Shown: positions 22,455 to 35,240 of the stretch, piece by piece
Layout: each line of letters starts with the position of its first letter
Numbering within the stretch: position 1 is the first letter of the stretch
Source of the DNA: Flectonema sp. DT1601
Taxonomy: Eukaryota > Euglenozoa > Diplonemea > Diplonemida > Diplonemidae
Length of the DNA stretch: 64,000 nucleotides
Assembly (NCBI GenBank): GCA_964019425.1
Contig: OZ025818.1
Coordinates: 806,001-870,000 of the forward strand
Direction: 5' to 3'
Notes under the pieces: generated by a model
Told to the model about the DNA's origin: nothing
Seen by the model: only the letters and a program-made list of their open reading frames with translations
Database searches by the model: none
Position numbers and translations under genes: made by a program

Positions 22455-23300
22455 TTCTAATTAAAGACGCGCATGAATGGACCAATGAGATTCCTTCTGC
22501 CCCTACCTACTATCTGGCGAACAGCAGTCAAGGGAACGGACTTGAAACTGTCAGCGGGGAAAGAAGACCCTGTTGAGTTTGACTCTAGTCGGGTGTAGTT
22601 ATAGGTGGGAGGTTTACCAACAATGAAATACCACTACTCTTATCGTCGCTTTACTTATCCAATGATGGGGGAACGGCAGCTGCCTCTTCGGAGGTTAGGG
22701 TCCTTTCGGACTCGTGGCTTTTCCGATTCCGGCGACAAACGGGCTTCGGCTCGACCCCTCGTTTGGAGACACCAGTCATGTTGGGAGTTTGGCTGGGAGG
22801 AGGGCCACATGACGAAGGCTTCTGAGTCACGAACCTAAATCGATGATGAGGATCGTTAATCTAAAGGCTTTTACTAACGTGAGAATTTGCCTGACAAAAA
22901 TTACCTAATTTGGAACTTGAAGTCTGGTGAATTTTGGTTGGAGGTCTTAGTCTCACTGGTGAACTGCACAGTAACATTTTAAAGTGATCGATCACACGGG
23001 AGGGGTCTTGGTGATTTATTGCAACGGGAATATGTCTCAACTCGACCAGTGGGTGATCAATCCGCCCTTTGACTATGTTTTGGTCACATTTTCCGTCTTT
23101 ACGAAAAAGAGAAAAAAGGATGTCACGGGGTTCGAACCCGAGACCTCCGGGTCATGATTCGGCGGTCATAACCAGTAGACCACTGGAGCTCAGAAAATTC
23201 TGAAAATTCTCCCGTCATGTTGGGTTGTTTCGAGCGGTTAAAATTTTTGTGATGAGTTGGCGATTTCGCAAACTATTTTTGTGGAATTAGGGGTTTTCCC
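22143..23300 (-). mobile_element. R3 copy 1: non-autonomous Mutator-like element with two tRNA-like sequences
   Basis: 1,158 bp with terminal inverted repeats of about 43 bp (GGGAAAACC...AATTC, then ACAAAAATAGTTTGCGAAAT and CGCCAACTC). The host R2 sequence is duplicated over 9 bp at the insertion (TTTATTTTT both sides), which fits a Mutator-like transposase. It carries two tRNA-like units in the same orientation, one near each end, and a strong hairpin around GCTTGCGTCCCGCCAA. No transposase is encoded. It is inserted in an R2 array. Confidence 0.8.
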
Positions 23301-25034
23301 TTTATTTTTTAAAGAAAAAAAAAAACGGAAAATAGAAATTAGTCGACAAAGTCGAACGATAAAAAAAAACAATGATAACATTGTTTATTCTTTTTTTTTG
23401 TATTTTTTTTATTCTTTTTATTAATTTTGAAAAAAAAACAATCAGTTTAGCGTCTTGACCAGGACGGAAAATAGAAAGTGATCGACATAGTCGATCGATA
23501 AAAAAACAATGATAACATTGTTTATTCTTTTTTTTTATTTTAAATTCTTTTTATTTATTTTTTAAAGAAAAAAAAAACGGAAAATAGAAATTAGTCGACA
23601 AAGTCGAACAATAAAAAAAAACAATGATAACATAGTTTATTCTTTTTTTTGTATTTTTTTTATATTCTTTTTTATTGATTTTGAAAAAAAAAAAAAATCA
23701 GTTTAGCGACCAGGACGGAAAATAGAAAGTGATCGACATAGTCGATCGATAAAAAAAAAAAACAATGATAATATTGTTTATTCTTTTTTTTATTTTAAAT
23801 TCTTTTTATTTGTTTTTAAAGAAAAAAAATGGAAAATAGAAATTAGTCAACAAAGTCGAACGATAAAAAAAAACAATGATAACATTGTTTATTCTTTTTT
23901 TTGTATTTTTTTTATATTCTTTTTTATTAATTTTGAAAAAAAAAAACAATCAGTTTAGCGTCTTGACCAGGACGGAAAATAGAAAGTGATCGACATAGTC
24001 GATCGATAAAAAAAAAACAATGATAATATTGTTTATTCTTTTTTTTATTTTAAATTCTTTTTATTTATTTTTTAACGAAAAAAACGGAAAATAGAAATTA
24101 GTCGACAAAGTCGAACGATAAAAAAAAACAATGATAACATTGGTTATTCTTTTTTATTAATTTTGAAAAAAAAAAACAATCAGTTTAGCGTCTTGACCAG
24201 GACGGAAAATAGAAAGTGATCGACATAGTCGATCGATAAAAAAAAAACAATGATAATATTGTTTATTCTTTTTTTTATTTTAAATTCTTTTTATTTATTT
24301 TTTAACGAAAAAAACGGAAAATAGAAATTAGTCGACAAAGTCGAACGATAAAAAAAAACAATGATAACATTGGTTATTCTTTTTTATTAATTTTGAAAAA
24401 AAAAAACAATCAGTTTAGCGTCTTGACCAGGACGGAAAATAGAAAGTAATCGACATAGTCGATCGATAAAAAAACAATGATAACATTGTTTATTCTTTTT
24501 TTTTATTTTAAATTCATTTTATTTATTTTTTAAAGAAAAAAAAACGGAAAGTAGAAATTAGTCGACAAAGTCGAACGATAAAAAAAAACAATGATAACAT
24601 TGGTTATTCTTTTTTATTATTTTTTTTTTTATATTCTTTTTTATTAATTTTGAAAAAAAAAAAACAATCAGTTTAGCGTATTGACCAGGACGGAAAATAG
24701 AAAGTAATGAATTTCGATAAAGTGGGAAGTAACGGACTGGGAGCTTTTGGCTCCTGCCCTATTCCCGATGTAAACTTTCTTTTTATTTTTTATTTTTTTT
24801 AACAGGCCCAAAGGGCGACAATGATGGTTGCTGACCAAGGAATAATATTCAAATGAATTTTCGTTTCAAAGAAACGAACAGAATTAAGAGAGAGGCAGAG
24901 AAAAAAAAGAAAGAAAAGAAAAAAGAAAAAAAATATGAAGAGGAAATAATCAAACATGGAAAAAAAAAAAAAAAAAATATATAAATAAAAAAACGTTGTA
25001 TGAAAAGGAAACAAAAAAAAAAAAAAAAAAAAAA
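23301..25034 (+). repeat. R2 tandem array and a further R2 head (cluster 2)
   Basis: The hairpin-unit array resumes after R3 and runs to about 24707 as a higher-order A/B dimer repeat. A new R2 head starts at about 24708 and is cut at 25034 by the Mutator-like element; the same R2 copy resumes at 36780 (AAAAAAAAAGACCAGAAAAGG). Confidence 0.75.
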
Positions 25035-25270
25035 GGAAAATTCTCCGTTGCTACCCCAAAACTTTATTTTTCTCCGTTGTAGTCCACCTAAAAGAATTTT
25101 TCTCCGTTGTGTTTTTTTTTCTTTTTTTTTTTCGCTGTTGTGTGCCACCTAAACTTTTTTTTCGCTGTTGTGTGCCACCTATATTTATTTTTCGCTGTTG
25201 TGTGCCACCTATATTTATTTTTCGCTGTTGTGTGCCACCTATATTTATTTTTCTCTGTTGTGTGTCACTT
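25035..25270 (+). repeat. Left terminal region of the MULE with tandem subrepeats
   Basis: It starts GGAAAATTCTCCGTTGC and is followed by five or more units of the form CGCTGTTGTGTGCCACCT-A/T-rich. It is the inverted partner of 36600-36779. Confidence 0.7.
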
Positions 25271-25293
25271 GACCTTTTTTCCCTTTCCCTTTT

Positions 25294-25332
<39 letters not shown>

Positions 25333-25379
25333 CTTTTTTTTTTTTTTTTTCCCCTTTTTTTTTTTTTTTTTTTTGTGCA

Positions 25380-26103
25380 CCTGTCTACCTGGTTAGTTAG
25401 TTAGATACCATACACTCATCTGATGGATTGATTGAAAGCTAATAACACAAACGGTTAAGGATGTGATGACTTGGGAAATGATAAAAGTAATCTTCCTTCT
25501 GGAACTTCTGCTCAGTACACGCAAATGCATCTTGACACGCGGGAACCCTTCGGGCAGTACTGCGCTCTTGATAATTTAAGGTAGCCTTAAAAAAGCTCTC
25601 ATGCTTGCATGAGTTAGATACCCTGATAACCCGGTCAGAAACAGGAGTGTCGCTTGCGACCAGGCTGTCTGTAACTCGCAGGTGTCTTGGCCTTGAAATT
25701 CGGTTGGAATGACGTGTAAGAGGACAACAGTTCTCTGTAAGGTGACCCAGCCCTGCACACATACCGTTCTTTGCATGCACTTGTAGTAAAACTCCCAGAG
25801 GCTGAGAACACTATCAAGACCTGACGAACAACCCAACCTTTCCGTGAGTACTTGTCTTTGCTAATCTCGTCAAGCCAGATGAACATCGTACAAACGTTAT
25901 CTCAACATCCGTGTGCGCTTAAGGTGAGAGGGTGTTCATGGAAACTTTGTGGCTGAAAATAAATTTTGGTAGTGGTTTTAGGGATTCTCATTTTTTTCTT
26001 GCTGTTCTGGACCTAGGTCCCCTTGATAGTTTGTTTGTTTTTTTACTCTACGTTTCCAGATAATAACTACTCAACACCTACCTACCTACCTACCTACTAC
26101 CAA
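25380..26103. other. MULE left internal region, no recognised gene
   Basis: About 700 bp between the left subrepeats and the first transposase codons. Overlapping minus-strand ORFs of 83-113 aa exist (25439-25886) but show no domain. A (CTAC)n run lies at 26078-26098. Confidence 0.4.
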
Positions 26104-26137
26104 ATGCCTGGAAACATGGACTCCCCGCAGACTGCAG

Positions 26138-27390
26138 GAGTTGAATTTCCAGGTGAGATTTGGACTGTTAGCTTTTGGCTAAGGCCCTCCCTGAAGAGCA
26201 AGAACAAAAAAACTACTCACACCTGAAGAAAACATACACAAAGAACACACTGTAAGCTGTGTGTGTATTTTGTGTTTGTCACAACAGGAGAGAAAAGAAA
26301 GAATGTCAAGGTTGGTCACCTTGCCTATCAACGCACAACATTGGTGGTCTCTACTAGACCCTGAGTGATCCCACTGGATCTCTCATCGTTCATAGTACCC
26401 TGTGTGAAGTTATAAAATCAAAGGTAAACTATGAACTACAAATGACTTAGCCTGTTATTATAATGCCACAGGCAGGCCCTGCATTCAGCAACTATCCAGC
26501 AGTGCTTGGATGTCCTGATCTTCTTCTAAAAAAAAGAAAGAAAAACAAAACTGTAGCTGGGATCACTCAGGATCAACAGACTACCAATGCTACCTGTTGT
26601 ACTTGCTCACTATGGGGGGTGATGCCAAACACCCAGAAGTACTAAACTGCTTTCCTTCTTGCTGCCCAGGAGTTTCTGACCAGAACTAATAGAAAATAAA
26701 AAGTAGATGGGAAACAATAAAAAGTAAAATGGATATAACTGAAGTTAAACAAGACAAATGAAGTAACAGACCAGAACAGAAAGAGAATTGTAATAGAAGA
26801 TTACAAATAAAAAAAATGCAAGTATCAACACATAATCAAGATACACCAGCAGCTAACAAACAACATAAAATTGAAGATCAGTTGCCAGAGTATTTCAACC
26901 ATGGTAGAATACTCGCCCCTCTGGCAGGGATTATCCCAGACTTGTCCTTTAATTTAGTTGGACACCATGGCTTACAACCCTTCCAGAGGGAAGCACCATT
27001 ATGACCTCTATTTTTTTTCTTCAAGAAGATCATAAGGTGGTAACAAAGAAAAAATGCTAAGAGGAACCCCCTATTAACACCTAAGACATCTAAACTGCTG
27101 TACAGCTTATGCCCAATGCACTAACAGGTCATTCCCTCACACTCAGATCAAAAAATCAAAGTTCAGAGTGCATCTTAGCATGAATGAGAGAAATTTCTCA
27201 TCGCTTTTTTTGAACAAAAGGGATAGAAGAGGGGATAGAAAACGAACATAACAATAAAATTCTAAGTGAGAAACACTTAGCAGAAACACTTAGCAGCTTT
27301 TAAGGAGCTGAAAAGCAAAAAAAAATCTAAGTGAGAAACACTTAGTAGAAACACTTTGTAGCTAATTAAGCTGAAAATAAAAAAATAAAA
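26138..27390 (+). repeat. R1 repeat copy 4, inserted in the transposase gene
   Basis: It starts at GAGTTGAATTTCCAGG, the same left boundary as the copy at about 29198. It is interrupted at 27390 by an R2 copy and resumes for about 50 bp at 28906 (ATTTCTAAGTGAGAAATAC). Confidence 0.75.
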
Positions 27391-27768
27391 TTTCGATAAG
27401 GTAAGTAACGGACTGGGAGCTTTTGGCTCCTGCCCTATTCCCGATGTAAACTTTCTTTTTATTTTTATTTTTTTTAACAGGCCCAAAGGGCGACAATGAT
27501 GGTTGCTGACCAAGGAATAATATTCAAATGAATTTTCGTTTCAAAGAAACGAACAGAATTAAGAGAGAGGTAGAGAAAAAAAAAAAAAAAAAGAAAGAAT
27601 AGAAAAAAATATGAAGAGGAAATAATCAAACATGAAAAAAAAAAAAAATAAAATATAAATAAAAACGTTGTATGAAAAAGGAAAAAAAAGAAAAAAAAAG
27701 ACCAGAAAAGGAAAGAGAAAATGAAAAGGTATAATATTATTGTGGGGATATGAGGATAGCAGGGAGAT

Positions 27769-27805
<37 letters not shown>

Positions 27806-28905
27806 TATTTAAAAAAAGGAAACAATCAGTTTAGCGTCTCGATCGGGACGGAAAATAGAAATTAATCGACATAGTCGATCGATAGAAAAAAATCAATGAT
27901 AACATTGTTTATTCTTTTTTTTTTTTTTTTTTTTTTTTTAAATCCTTTTAATTATTTTAAAGAAAAAACAATCAGTTTAGCGTCTTGACCAGGACGGAAA
28001 ATAGAAAGTAATCAACATAGTCGATCGATAAAAAAAAAACAATGATAACATTGTTTATTCCTTTTTTTTTTTTTTTTTTTTATTCTTTTTATTTATTTTT
28101 AAAGAAAAAACAATCAGTTTAGCGTCCTGACCAGGACGGAAAATTGAAAGTGATCGACATAGTCGATCGATAAAAAAACAATGATAACATTGTTTATTCT
28201 TTTTTTTTTTTTTTAAATTCTTTTTATTTATTTTTTAAAGAGAAAAAAAAAGGAAAATAGAAATTAGTCAACAAAGTCGAACGATAAAAAAAAAAACAAT
28301 GATAACATTGTTTATTCTTTTTTTTTTTATTTTTTTTATATTCTTTTTTATTAATTTTGAAAAAAAAAACAATCAGTTTAGCGTCTTGACCAGGACGGAA
28401 AATAGAAAGTGATCGACATAGTCGATCGATAAAAAAAACAATGATAACATTGTTTATTCTTTTTTTTTTATTTTTAAAGAAAAAAAAACGGAAAATAGAA
28501 ATTAGTCGACAAAGTCGAACGATAAAAAAAACAATGATAACATTGTTTATTCTTTTTTTTATTTTTTTTTTATATTCTTTTTTATTAATTTTGAAAAAAA
28601 AAAAAACAATCAGTTTAGCGTCTTGACCAGGACGGAAAATAGAAATTAGTCGACAAAGTCGAACGATAAAAAAAACAATGATAACATTGTTTATTCTTTT
28701 TTTTATTTTTTTTTTATATTCTTTTTTATTAATTTTGAAAAAAAAAAAAACAATCAGTTTAGCGTCTTGACCAGGACGGAAAATAGAAAGTAATCGACAT
28801 AGTCGATCGATAAAAAAAAACAATGATAACATTGTTTATTCTTTTTTTTTATTTTAAATTCTTTTTATTTATTTTTTAAAGAAAAAACGGAAAATAGAAA
28901 TTATT
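27391..28905 (+). repeat. R2 copy inserted in R1, with long hairpin array
   Basis: The head starts ATTTCGATAAGG at 27391 and about 1.1 kb of tandem hairpin units follow. Flanking R1 sequence is continuous (AATAAAA | ATTTCTAAG) with no target duplication. Confidence 0.75.
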
Positions 28906-28955
28906 TCTAAGTGAGAAATACTTAGCAACTTTTAGAACAAATATTTCAGTAAATA

Positions 28956-29858
28956 GGAATTCGATAGAGTGGGAAGTAACGGACTGGGAGCTTTTGGCTC
29001 CTGCCCTATTCCCGATGTAAACTTTCTTTTTATTTTTTTTTTTTTTTTTTTTAACAGGCCCAGAGGGCGACAATGACTGTTGCTGACCAAGGAATAATAT
29101 TCAAATGAATTTTCGTTTCAAAGAAACGAACAGAATTAAGAGAGAGGCAGAGAAAAAAAAAAAAAAAGAAAGAAAAGAAAAAAAAAATATGAAGAGGAGT
29201 TGAATTTCCAGGTGAGATTTGGACTGTTAGCTTTTGGCTAAGGCCCTCCCTGAAGAGCAAGAACAAAAAAACTACTCACACCTGAAGAAAACATACACAA
29301 AGAACACACTGTAAGCTGTGTGTGTATTTTGTGTTTGTCACAACAGGAGAGAAAAGAAAGAATGTCAAGGTTGGTCACCTTGCCTATCAACGCACAACAT
29401 TGGTGGTCTCTACTAGACCCTGAGTGATCCCACTGGATCTCTCATCGTTCATAGTACCCTGTGAATTTCGATAAGTGGGAAGTAACGGACTGGGAGCTTT
29501 TGGCTCCTGCCCTATTCCCGACGTAAACTTTCTTTTTATTTTTTTTTTTTTTTTAACAGGCCCAAAGGGCGACAATGATGGTTGCTGACCAAGGAATAAT
29601 ATTCAAATGAATTTTCGTTTCAAAGAAACGAACAGAATTAAGAGAGAGGTAGAGAAAAAAAAAAAAAAAAAAAAAAAGAAAGAATAGAAAAAAAATATGA
29701 AGAGGAAATAATCAAACATGAAAAAAAAAAAAAAAAATAAAATATAAATAAAAAACGTTGTATGAAAAAGGAAAAAAAGAAAAAAAAAAGACCAGAAAAG
29801 GAAAGAGAAAATGAAAAGGTATAATATTATTGTGGGGATATGAGGATAGCAGGGAGAT

Positions 29859-29897
<39 letters not shown>

Positions 29898-30105
29898 TTA
29901 TTATTTAAAAAAAGGAAACAATCAGTTTAGCGTCTCGATCAGGACGGAAAATAGAAATTAATCGACATAGTCGATCGATAGAAAAAAAACAATGATAACA
30001 TTGTTTATTCCTTTTTTTTTTTTTTTTTTTTATTCTTTTTATTTATTTTTAAAGAAAAAACAATCAGTTTAGCGTCCTGACCAGGACGGAAAATAATCAA
30101 ACATG

Positions 30106-30140
<35 letters not shown>

Positions 30141-30260
30141 ATAAAAAACGTTGTATGAAAAAAGAAAAAAAAGAAAAAAAAAAAAAAAAAAGACCAGAAA
30201 AGGAAAGAGAAAATGAAAAGGTATAATATTATTGTGGGGATATGAGGATAGCAGGGAGAT

Positions 30261-30292
<32 letters not shown>

Positions 30293-30408
30293 ATTTATTA
30301 TTTAAAAAAAAGGAAACAATCAGTTTAGCGTCTCGATCGGGACGGAAAATAGAAATAAATCGACATAGTCGATCGATAGAAAAAAAAACAATGATAACAT
30401 TGTTTATT

Positions 30409-30442
<34 letters not shown>

Positions 30443-31290
30443 CTTTTAATTATTTTAAAGAAAAAACAATCAGTTTAGCGTCTTGACCAGGACGGAAAAT
30501 AGAAAGTGATCGACATAGTCGATCGATAAAAAAACAATGATAACATTGTTTATTCTTTTTTTTTATTTTTTTTAAATTCTTATTATTTATTTTTTAAGAA
30601 AAAAAAACGGAAAATAAAAATTAGTCGACAAAGTCGAACGATAGAAAAAAAACAATGATAACATTGTTTATTCTTTTTTTTTTTTGGTTTTTTTTTTTAT
30701 ACTGCAACTGGAAATATTACTGCGCTGAATAATTACTGCGGGGAAATATTACTGCGCGGAAAAATTAGTGCGGTTTTTTCCACTTGGTGGTAGAAAAAAA
30801 TTTGGTTGCTTTTTTGCTGTGTAAGGCACCAGCAGAAAAATGCATCTGGAGAAAAAATCACTTCTGAGCAGAAATATTAGTGCGGTGGAAATATTACTGC
30901 GTGGAAAAATTAGTGCGGTTTTTTGTCAGATTTGGAAATTAGTGCGGTTTTTTCCGCGCAGTAATATTTCCAGTTGCAGTATTCTTTTTTATTAATTTTG
31001 AAAAAAAAAACAATCTGTTTAGCGTCTTGACCAGGACGGAAAATAGAAAGTAATCGACATAGTCGATCGATAAAAAAAACAATGATACAATGTTTAATCT
31101 TTTTTTTTAAATTCTTTTTATTTATTTTTTAAAGAAAAAAAAACGGAAAATAGAAATTAGTCGACAAAGTCGAACGATAAAAAAACAATGATAACATTGT
31201 TTATTCTTTTTTTTTATTTTTTTTATATTTTTTTTTAATTATTTTTGAAAAAAAAACAATCAGTTTAGCGTCTTGACCAGGACGCCCTGA
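28956..31290 (+). repeat. Mosaic of R2, R1 and R2 copies
   Basis: R2 head 28956-29196, R1 fragment 29197-29461, R2 head 29462 plus tail units to about 30100, then another R2 internal part and array (30094-31285) interrupted by MITE R4 at 30701-30980. Junctions lack obvious target duplications, except around R4. Confidence 0.65.
30701..30980 (+). mobile_element. R4: 280-bp MITE with ACTGCAACTGG terminal inverted repeats
   Basis: The ends ACTGCAACTGGAAATATTAC and its inverse are perfect over about 24 bp. The interior repeats TTAGTGCGG / ATTACTGCG motifs in both directions. Flanking AT|AT against an unoccupied R2 unit (TTTTATTC) indicates a 2-bp AT/TA duplication, suggesting Tc1/mariner-type mobilisation. 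Confidence 0.75.
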
Positions 31291-32044
31291 TCAAACCTGT
31301 AATGATTAAACCATTACAGGTTTGATGCCAAAACTGACAAGGACTGAGTTGAATTTCCAGGTGAGATTTGGACTGTTAGCTTTTGGCTAAGGCCCTCCCT
31401 GAAGAGCAAGAACAAAAAAACTACTCACACCTGAAGAAAACATACACAAAGAACACACTGTAAGCTGTGTGTGTATTTTGTGTTTGTCACAACAGGAGAG
31501 AAAAGAAAGAATGTCAAGGTTGGTCACCTTGCCTATCAACGCACAACATTGGTGGTCTCTACTAGACCCTGAGTGATCCCACTGGATCTCTCATCGTTCA
31601 TAGTACCCTGTGTGAAGTTATAAAATCAAAGGTAAACTATGAACTACAAATGACTTAGCCTGTTATTATAATGCCACAGGCAGGCCCTGCATTCAGCAAC
31701 TATCCAGCAGTGCTTGGATGTCCTGATCTTCTTCTAAAAAAAAGAAAGAAAAACAAAACTGTAGCTGGGATCACTCAGGATCAACAGACTACCAATGCTA
31801 CCTGTTGTACTTGCTCACTATGGGGGGTGATGCCAAACACCCAGAAGTACTTAACTGCTTTCCTTCTTGCTGCCCAGGAGTTTCTGACCAGAACTAATAG
31901 AAAATAAAAAGTAGATGGGAAACAATAAAAAGTAAAATGGATATAACTGAAGTTAAACAAGACAAATGAGGTAATAGACCAGAACAGAAAGAGAATTGTA
32001 ATAGAAGATTACAAATAAAAAAATGCAAGTATCAACACATAATC
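31291..32044 (+). repeat. R1 repeat copy 5, first part
   Basis: It begins with the palindrome CCTGTAATGATTAAACCATT, then the full R1 order up to ACACATAATC, where an inverted short R2 copy is inserted. It resumes at 32495 (AAGATACACCAGCAGC). Confidence 0.75.
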
Positions 32045-32061
32045 CTTTTTTTAAATAATAA

Positions 32062-32099
<38 letters not shown>

Positions 32100-32494
32100 A
32101 TCTCCCTGCTATCCTCATATCCCCACAATAATATTATACCTTTTCATTTTCTCTTTCCTTTTCTGGTCTTTTTTTTTTCTTTTTTTCCTTTTTCATACAA
32201 CGTTTTTTATTTATATTTTATTTTTTTTTTTTTTTTTCATGTTTGATTATTTCCTCTTCATATTTTTTTTCTATTCTTTCTTTTTTTTTTTTTTTTTTTT
32301 TTTCTCTACCTCTCTCTTAATTCTGTTCGTTTCTTTGAAACGAAAATTCATTTGAATATTATTCCTTGGTCAGCAACCATCATTGTCGCCCTTTGGGCCT
32401 GTTAAAAAAAAAAAAAAAATAAAAAGAAAGTTTACGTCGGGAATAGGGCAGGAGCCAAAAGCTCCCAGTCCGTTACTTCCCACTTATCGAAATT
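32045..32494 (-). repeat. Short inverted R2 copy inserted in R1
   Basis: It reads from GAATTTCGATAAGTGGG at 32494 leftward and stops after the first T/A tract, without a hairpin array. The R1 target is continuous across it (ATAATC | AAGATAC), so there is no target duplication. Confidence 0.75.
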
Positions 32495-32628
32495 CAAGAT
32501 ACACCAGCAGCTAACAAACAACATAAAATTGAAGATCAGTTGCCAGAGTATTTCAACCATGGTAGAATACTCGCCCCTCTGGCAGGGATTATCCCAGACT
32601 TGTCCTTTAATTTAGTTGGACACCATGG
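32495..32628 (+). repeat. R1 repeat copy 5, last part
   Basis: Ends at GGACACCATGG, where transposase coding sequence resumes in frame. The R1-supplied ATG creates an apparent new start (MDTMDPV) for the downstream ORF. Confidence 0.7.
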
Positions 32629-33526
32629 ATCCTGTGATCGCATCTGAGGATACTGTTACACCTGTCCCGACCATAAACGTGCCGGTGTTCAATGTTCCAA
32701 CACCAACCCTGGGACGTGTCTTCCCTAGCGAGAGTGCACTCCTGGCAAGCGTCACCCTCGCCTGCTGCTCCACTGGAAGGAGGTTTAGCAGACAAAAGCG
32801 TGAGAACCGGATATCGTTCCATTGCACATCCGACTCATGTGAGTGGAGGGTGTGCGCTACAGGGAGTTGTGAAGAGAGAACTGTGACGGTGTCACAGCTG
32901 CGGCATACGGACGCTTCCAACCCTGGGGAGGGGAGGGTGTACGGGCTCAAGACCACAATAGCCTACCTTTCCCTGGCAAAATACAAGGAGTTGGGTACAA
33001 AATATAAAAAGTCCCACCTTGTACAAGACTTAAAGTCTTGCGGCATAACAGTAGGGAAGGATACTATATACCGGGCCCTCGGAGAGGCCGATAAAGAGAT
33101 CAATGGTGACCCCCATGAGGGATTTGCCTGGTTACAGGCCTGGTTCACCTCACTGGCGGAACAAAACCCCGGTACCCAGTGGGACATAAAAGAAGAGGGT
33201 GGAAGGTTTAAGTCCTTTTTCCTTGCTTTGGGGGCATCGCTGGAGGGTGTAGGTGCATGTCCGGGGGGATTTGGGGTTGTTGATGGGTGCTTCTTACGAG
33301 CACATTACTTGGGGACATTGCTTACATTTGTTGCAATGGACCCACTGGGAAGTCAATTCCCTGTGGGTTTCGCCTTGATAGGCAATGAAGACGCCGAAGG
33401 GTGGAAGTACTTCCTTGGGAAGCTGGAGTCGGCGGTGAAGGTTCTGGAGTTTTTGGGCGAAGGGTTTGGCCTTATGGCCGATCAGGACAAGGGCCTACTG
33501 TCGGTGCTTCGTGGGGATTACAACTG

Positions 33527-33835
33527 TTTTTTCTTTAAAAAATAAATAAAAAGAATAAAAAAAAAAAAAAAAAAAAAAAAGAATGAACAATGTTATCATT
33601 GTTTTTTTATCGATCGACTATGTCGATCACTTTCTATTTCCCGTCCTGGTCAGGACGCTAAACTGATTGTTTTTTCTTTAAAAATAAATAAAAAGAATAA
33701 AAAAAAAAAAAAAAAAAGGAATAAACAATGTTATCATTGTTTTTATTTTATCGATCGACTATGTCGATTACTTTCTATTTTCCGTCCTGGTCAAGACGCT
33801 AAACTGATTGTTTTTTCTTTAAAAATAATAAAAAG

Positions 33836-33873
<38 letters not shown>

Positions 33874-33985
33874 ATAAACAATGTTATCATTGTTTTTTTA
33901 TCGATCGACTATGTCGATCACTTTCTATTTTTCGTCCTGGTCAAGACGCTAAACTGATTGTTTTTTCTTTAAAAATAATAAAAAG

Positions 33986-34020
<35 letters not shown>

Positions 34021-34802
34021 TAAACAATGTTATCATTGTTTTTTTATCGATCGACTATGTCGATCACTTTCTATTTTCCGTCCTGGTCAAGACGCTAAAC
34101 TGATTGTTTTTTTTTTCAAAATTAATAAAAAAGAATATAAAAAAAAACAAAAAAAAAAAAGAATAAACAATGTTATCATTGTTTTTTTTTTATCGTTCGA
34201 CTTTGTCGACTAATTTTTATTTTCCGTTTTTTTTCTTTAAAAATAAATAAAAAGAATTTAAAAAAAAAAAAAAAAAAAGAATAAACAATGTTATCATTGT
34301 TTTTTTTATCGATCGACTATGTCGATCACTTTCTATTTTCCGTCCTGGTCAAGACGCTAAACTGATTGTTTTTTCTTTAAAAAATAATTAAAAAGTTAAA
34401 AAAAAAAAAAAAAAAAGAATAAACAATGTTATCATTGTTTTTTTATCGATCGACTATGTCGATCACTTTCAATTTTCCGTCCTGGTCAGGACGCTAAACT
34501 GATTGTTTTTTCTTTAAAAATAAATAAAAAGAATAAAAAAAAAAAAAAAAGGAATAAACAATGTTATCATTGTTTTTTTTTATCGATCGACTATGTCGAT
34601 TACTTTCTATTTTCCGTCCTGGTCAAGACGCTAAACTGATTGTTTTTTCTTTAAAATAATTAAAATGATTAAAAAAAAAAAAAAAAAAAAAAAGAATAAA
34701 CAATGTTATCATTGTTTTTTTTCTATCGATCGACTATGTCGATTAATTTCTATTTTCCGTCCCGATTGAGACGCTAAACTGATTGTTTCCTTTTTTTAAA
34801 TA

Positions 34803-34839
<37 letters not shown>

Positions 34840-35240
34840 CATCTCCCTGCTATCCTCATATCCCCACAATAATATTATACCTTTTCATTTTCTCTTTCCT
34901 TTTCTGGTCTTTTTTTTTTCTTTTTTTCCTTTTTCATACAACGTTTTTTATTTATATTTTTTTTTATTTTTTTTTTTTTTTCATGTTTGATTATTTCCTC
35001 TTCATATTTTTTCTATTCTTCTTTTTTTTTTTTTTTTTTTTTTTTTTCTCTACCTCTCTCTTAATTCTGTTCGTTTCTTTGAAACGAAAATTCATTTGAA
35101 TATTATTCCTTGGTCAGCAACCATCATTGTCGCCCTTTGGGCCTGTTAAAAAAAAAAAAAAATAAAAAGAAAGTTTACATCGGGAATAGGGCAGGAGCCA
35201 AAAGCTCCCAGTCCGTTACTTCCCACTTTATCGAAATTCA
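33527..35240 (-). repeat. Full inverted R2 copy inserted in the transposase gene
   Basis: 1,714 bp. The head is at 35240 and an array of hairpin units extends left to 33527. Coding sequence on both sides joins in frame without any duplicated bases, the clearest evidence here that R2 inserts without target-site duplication. Confidence 0.8.

Noticed and set aside
24799-25400. Phe-rich and Lys-rich ORFs on both strands
   Set aside because: Homopolymer artefacts around the MULE terminal subrepeats.
20534-28832. Long minus-strand ORFs in R2 arrays (up to 202 aa)
   Set aside because: They are translations of tandem hairpin units and T/A tracts, dominated by Phe, Lys and Asn.
32616-33545. Start codon MDTMDP as the natural start of the transposase
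   Set aside because: The ATGs come from the R1 repeat; the reading frame joins upstream codons at 26104-26137.
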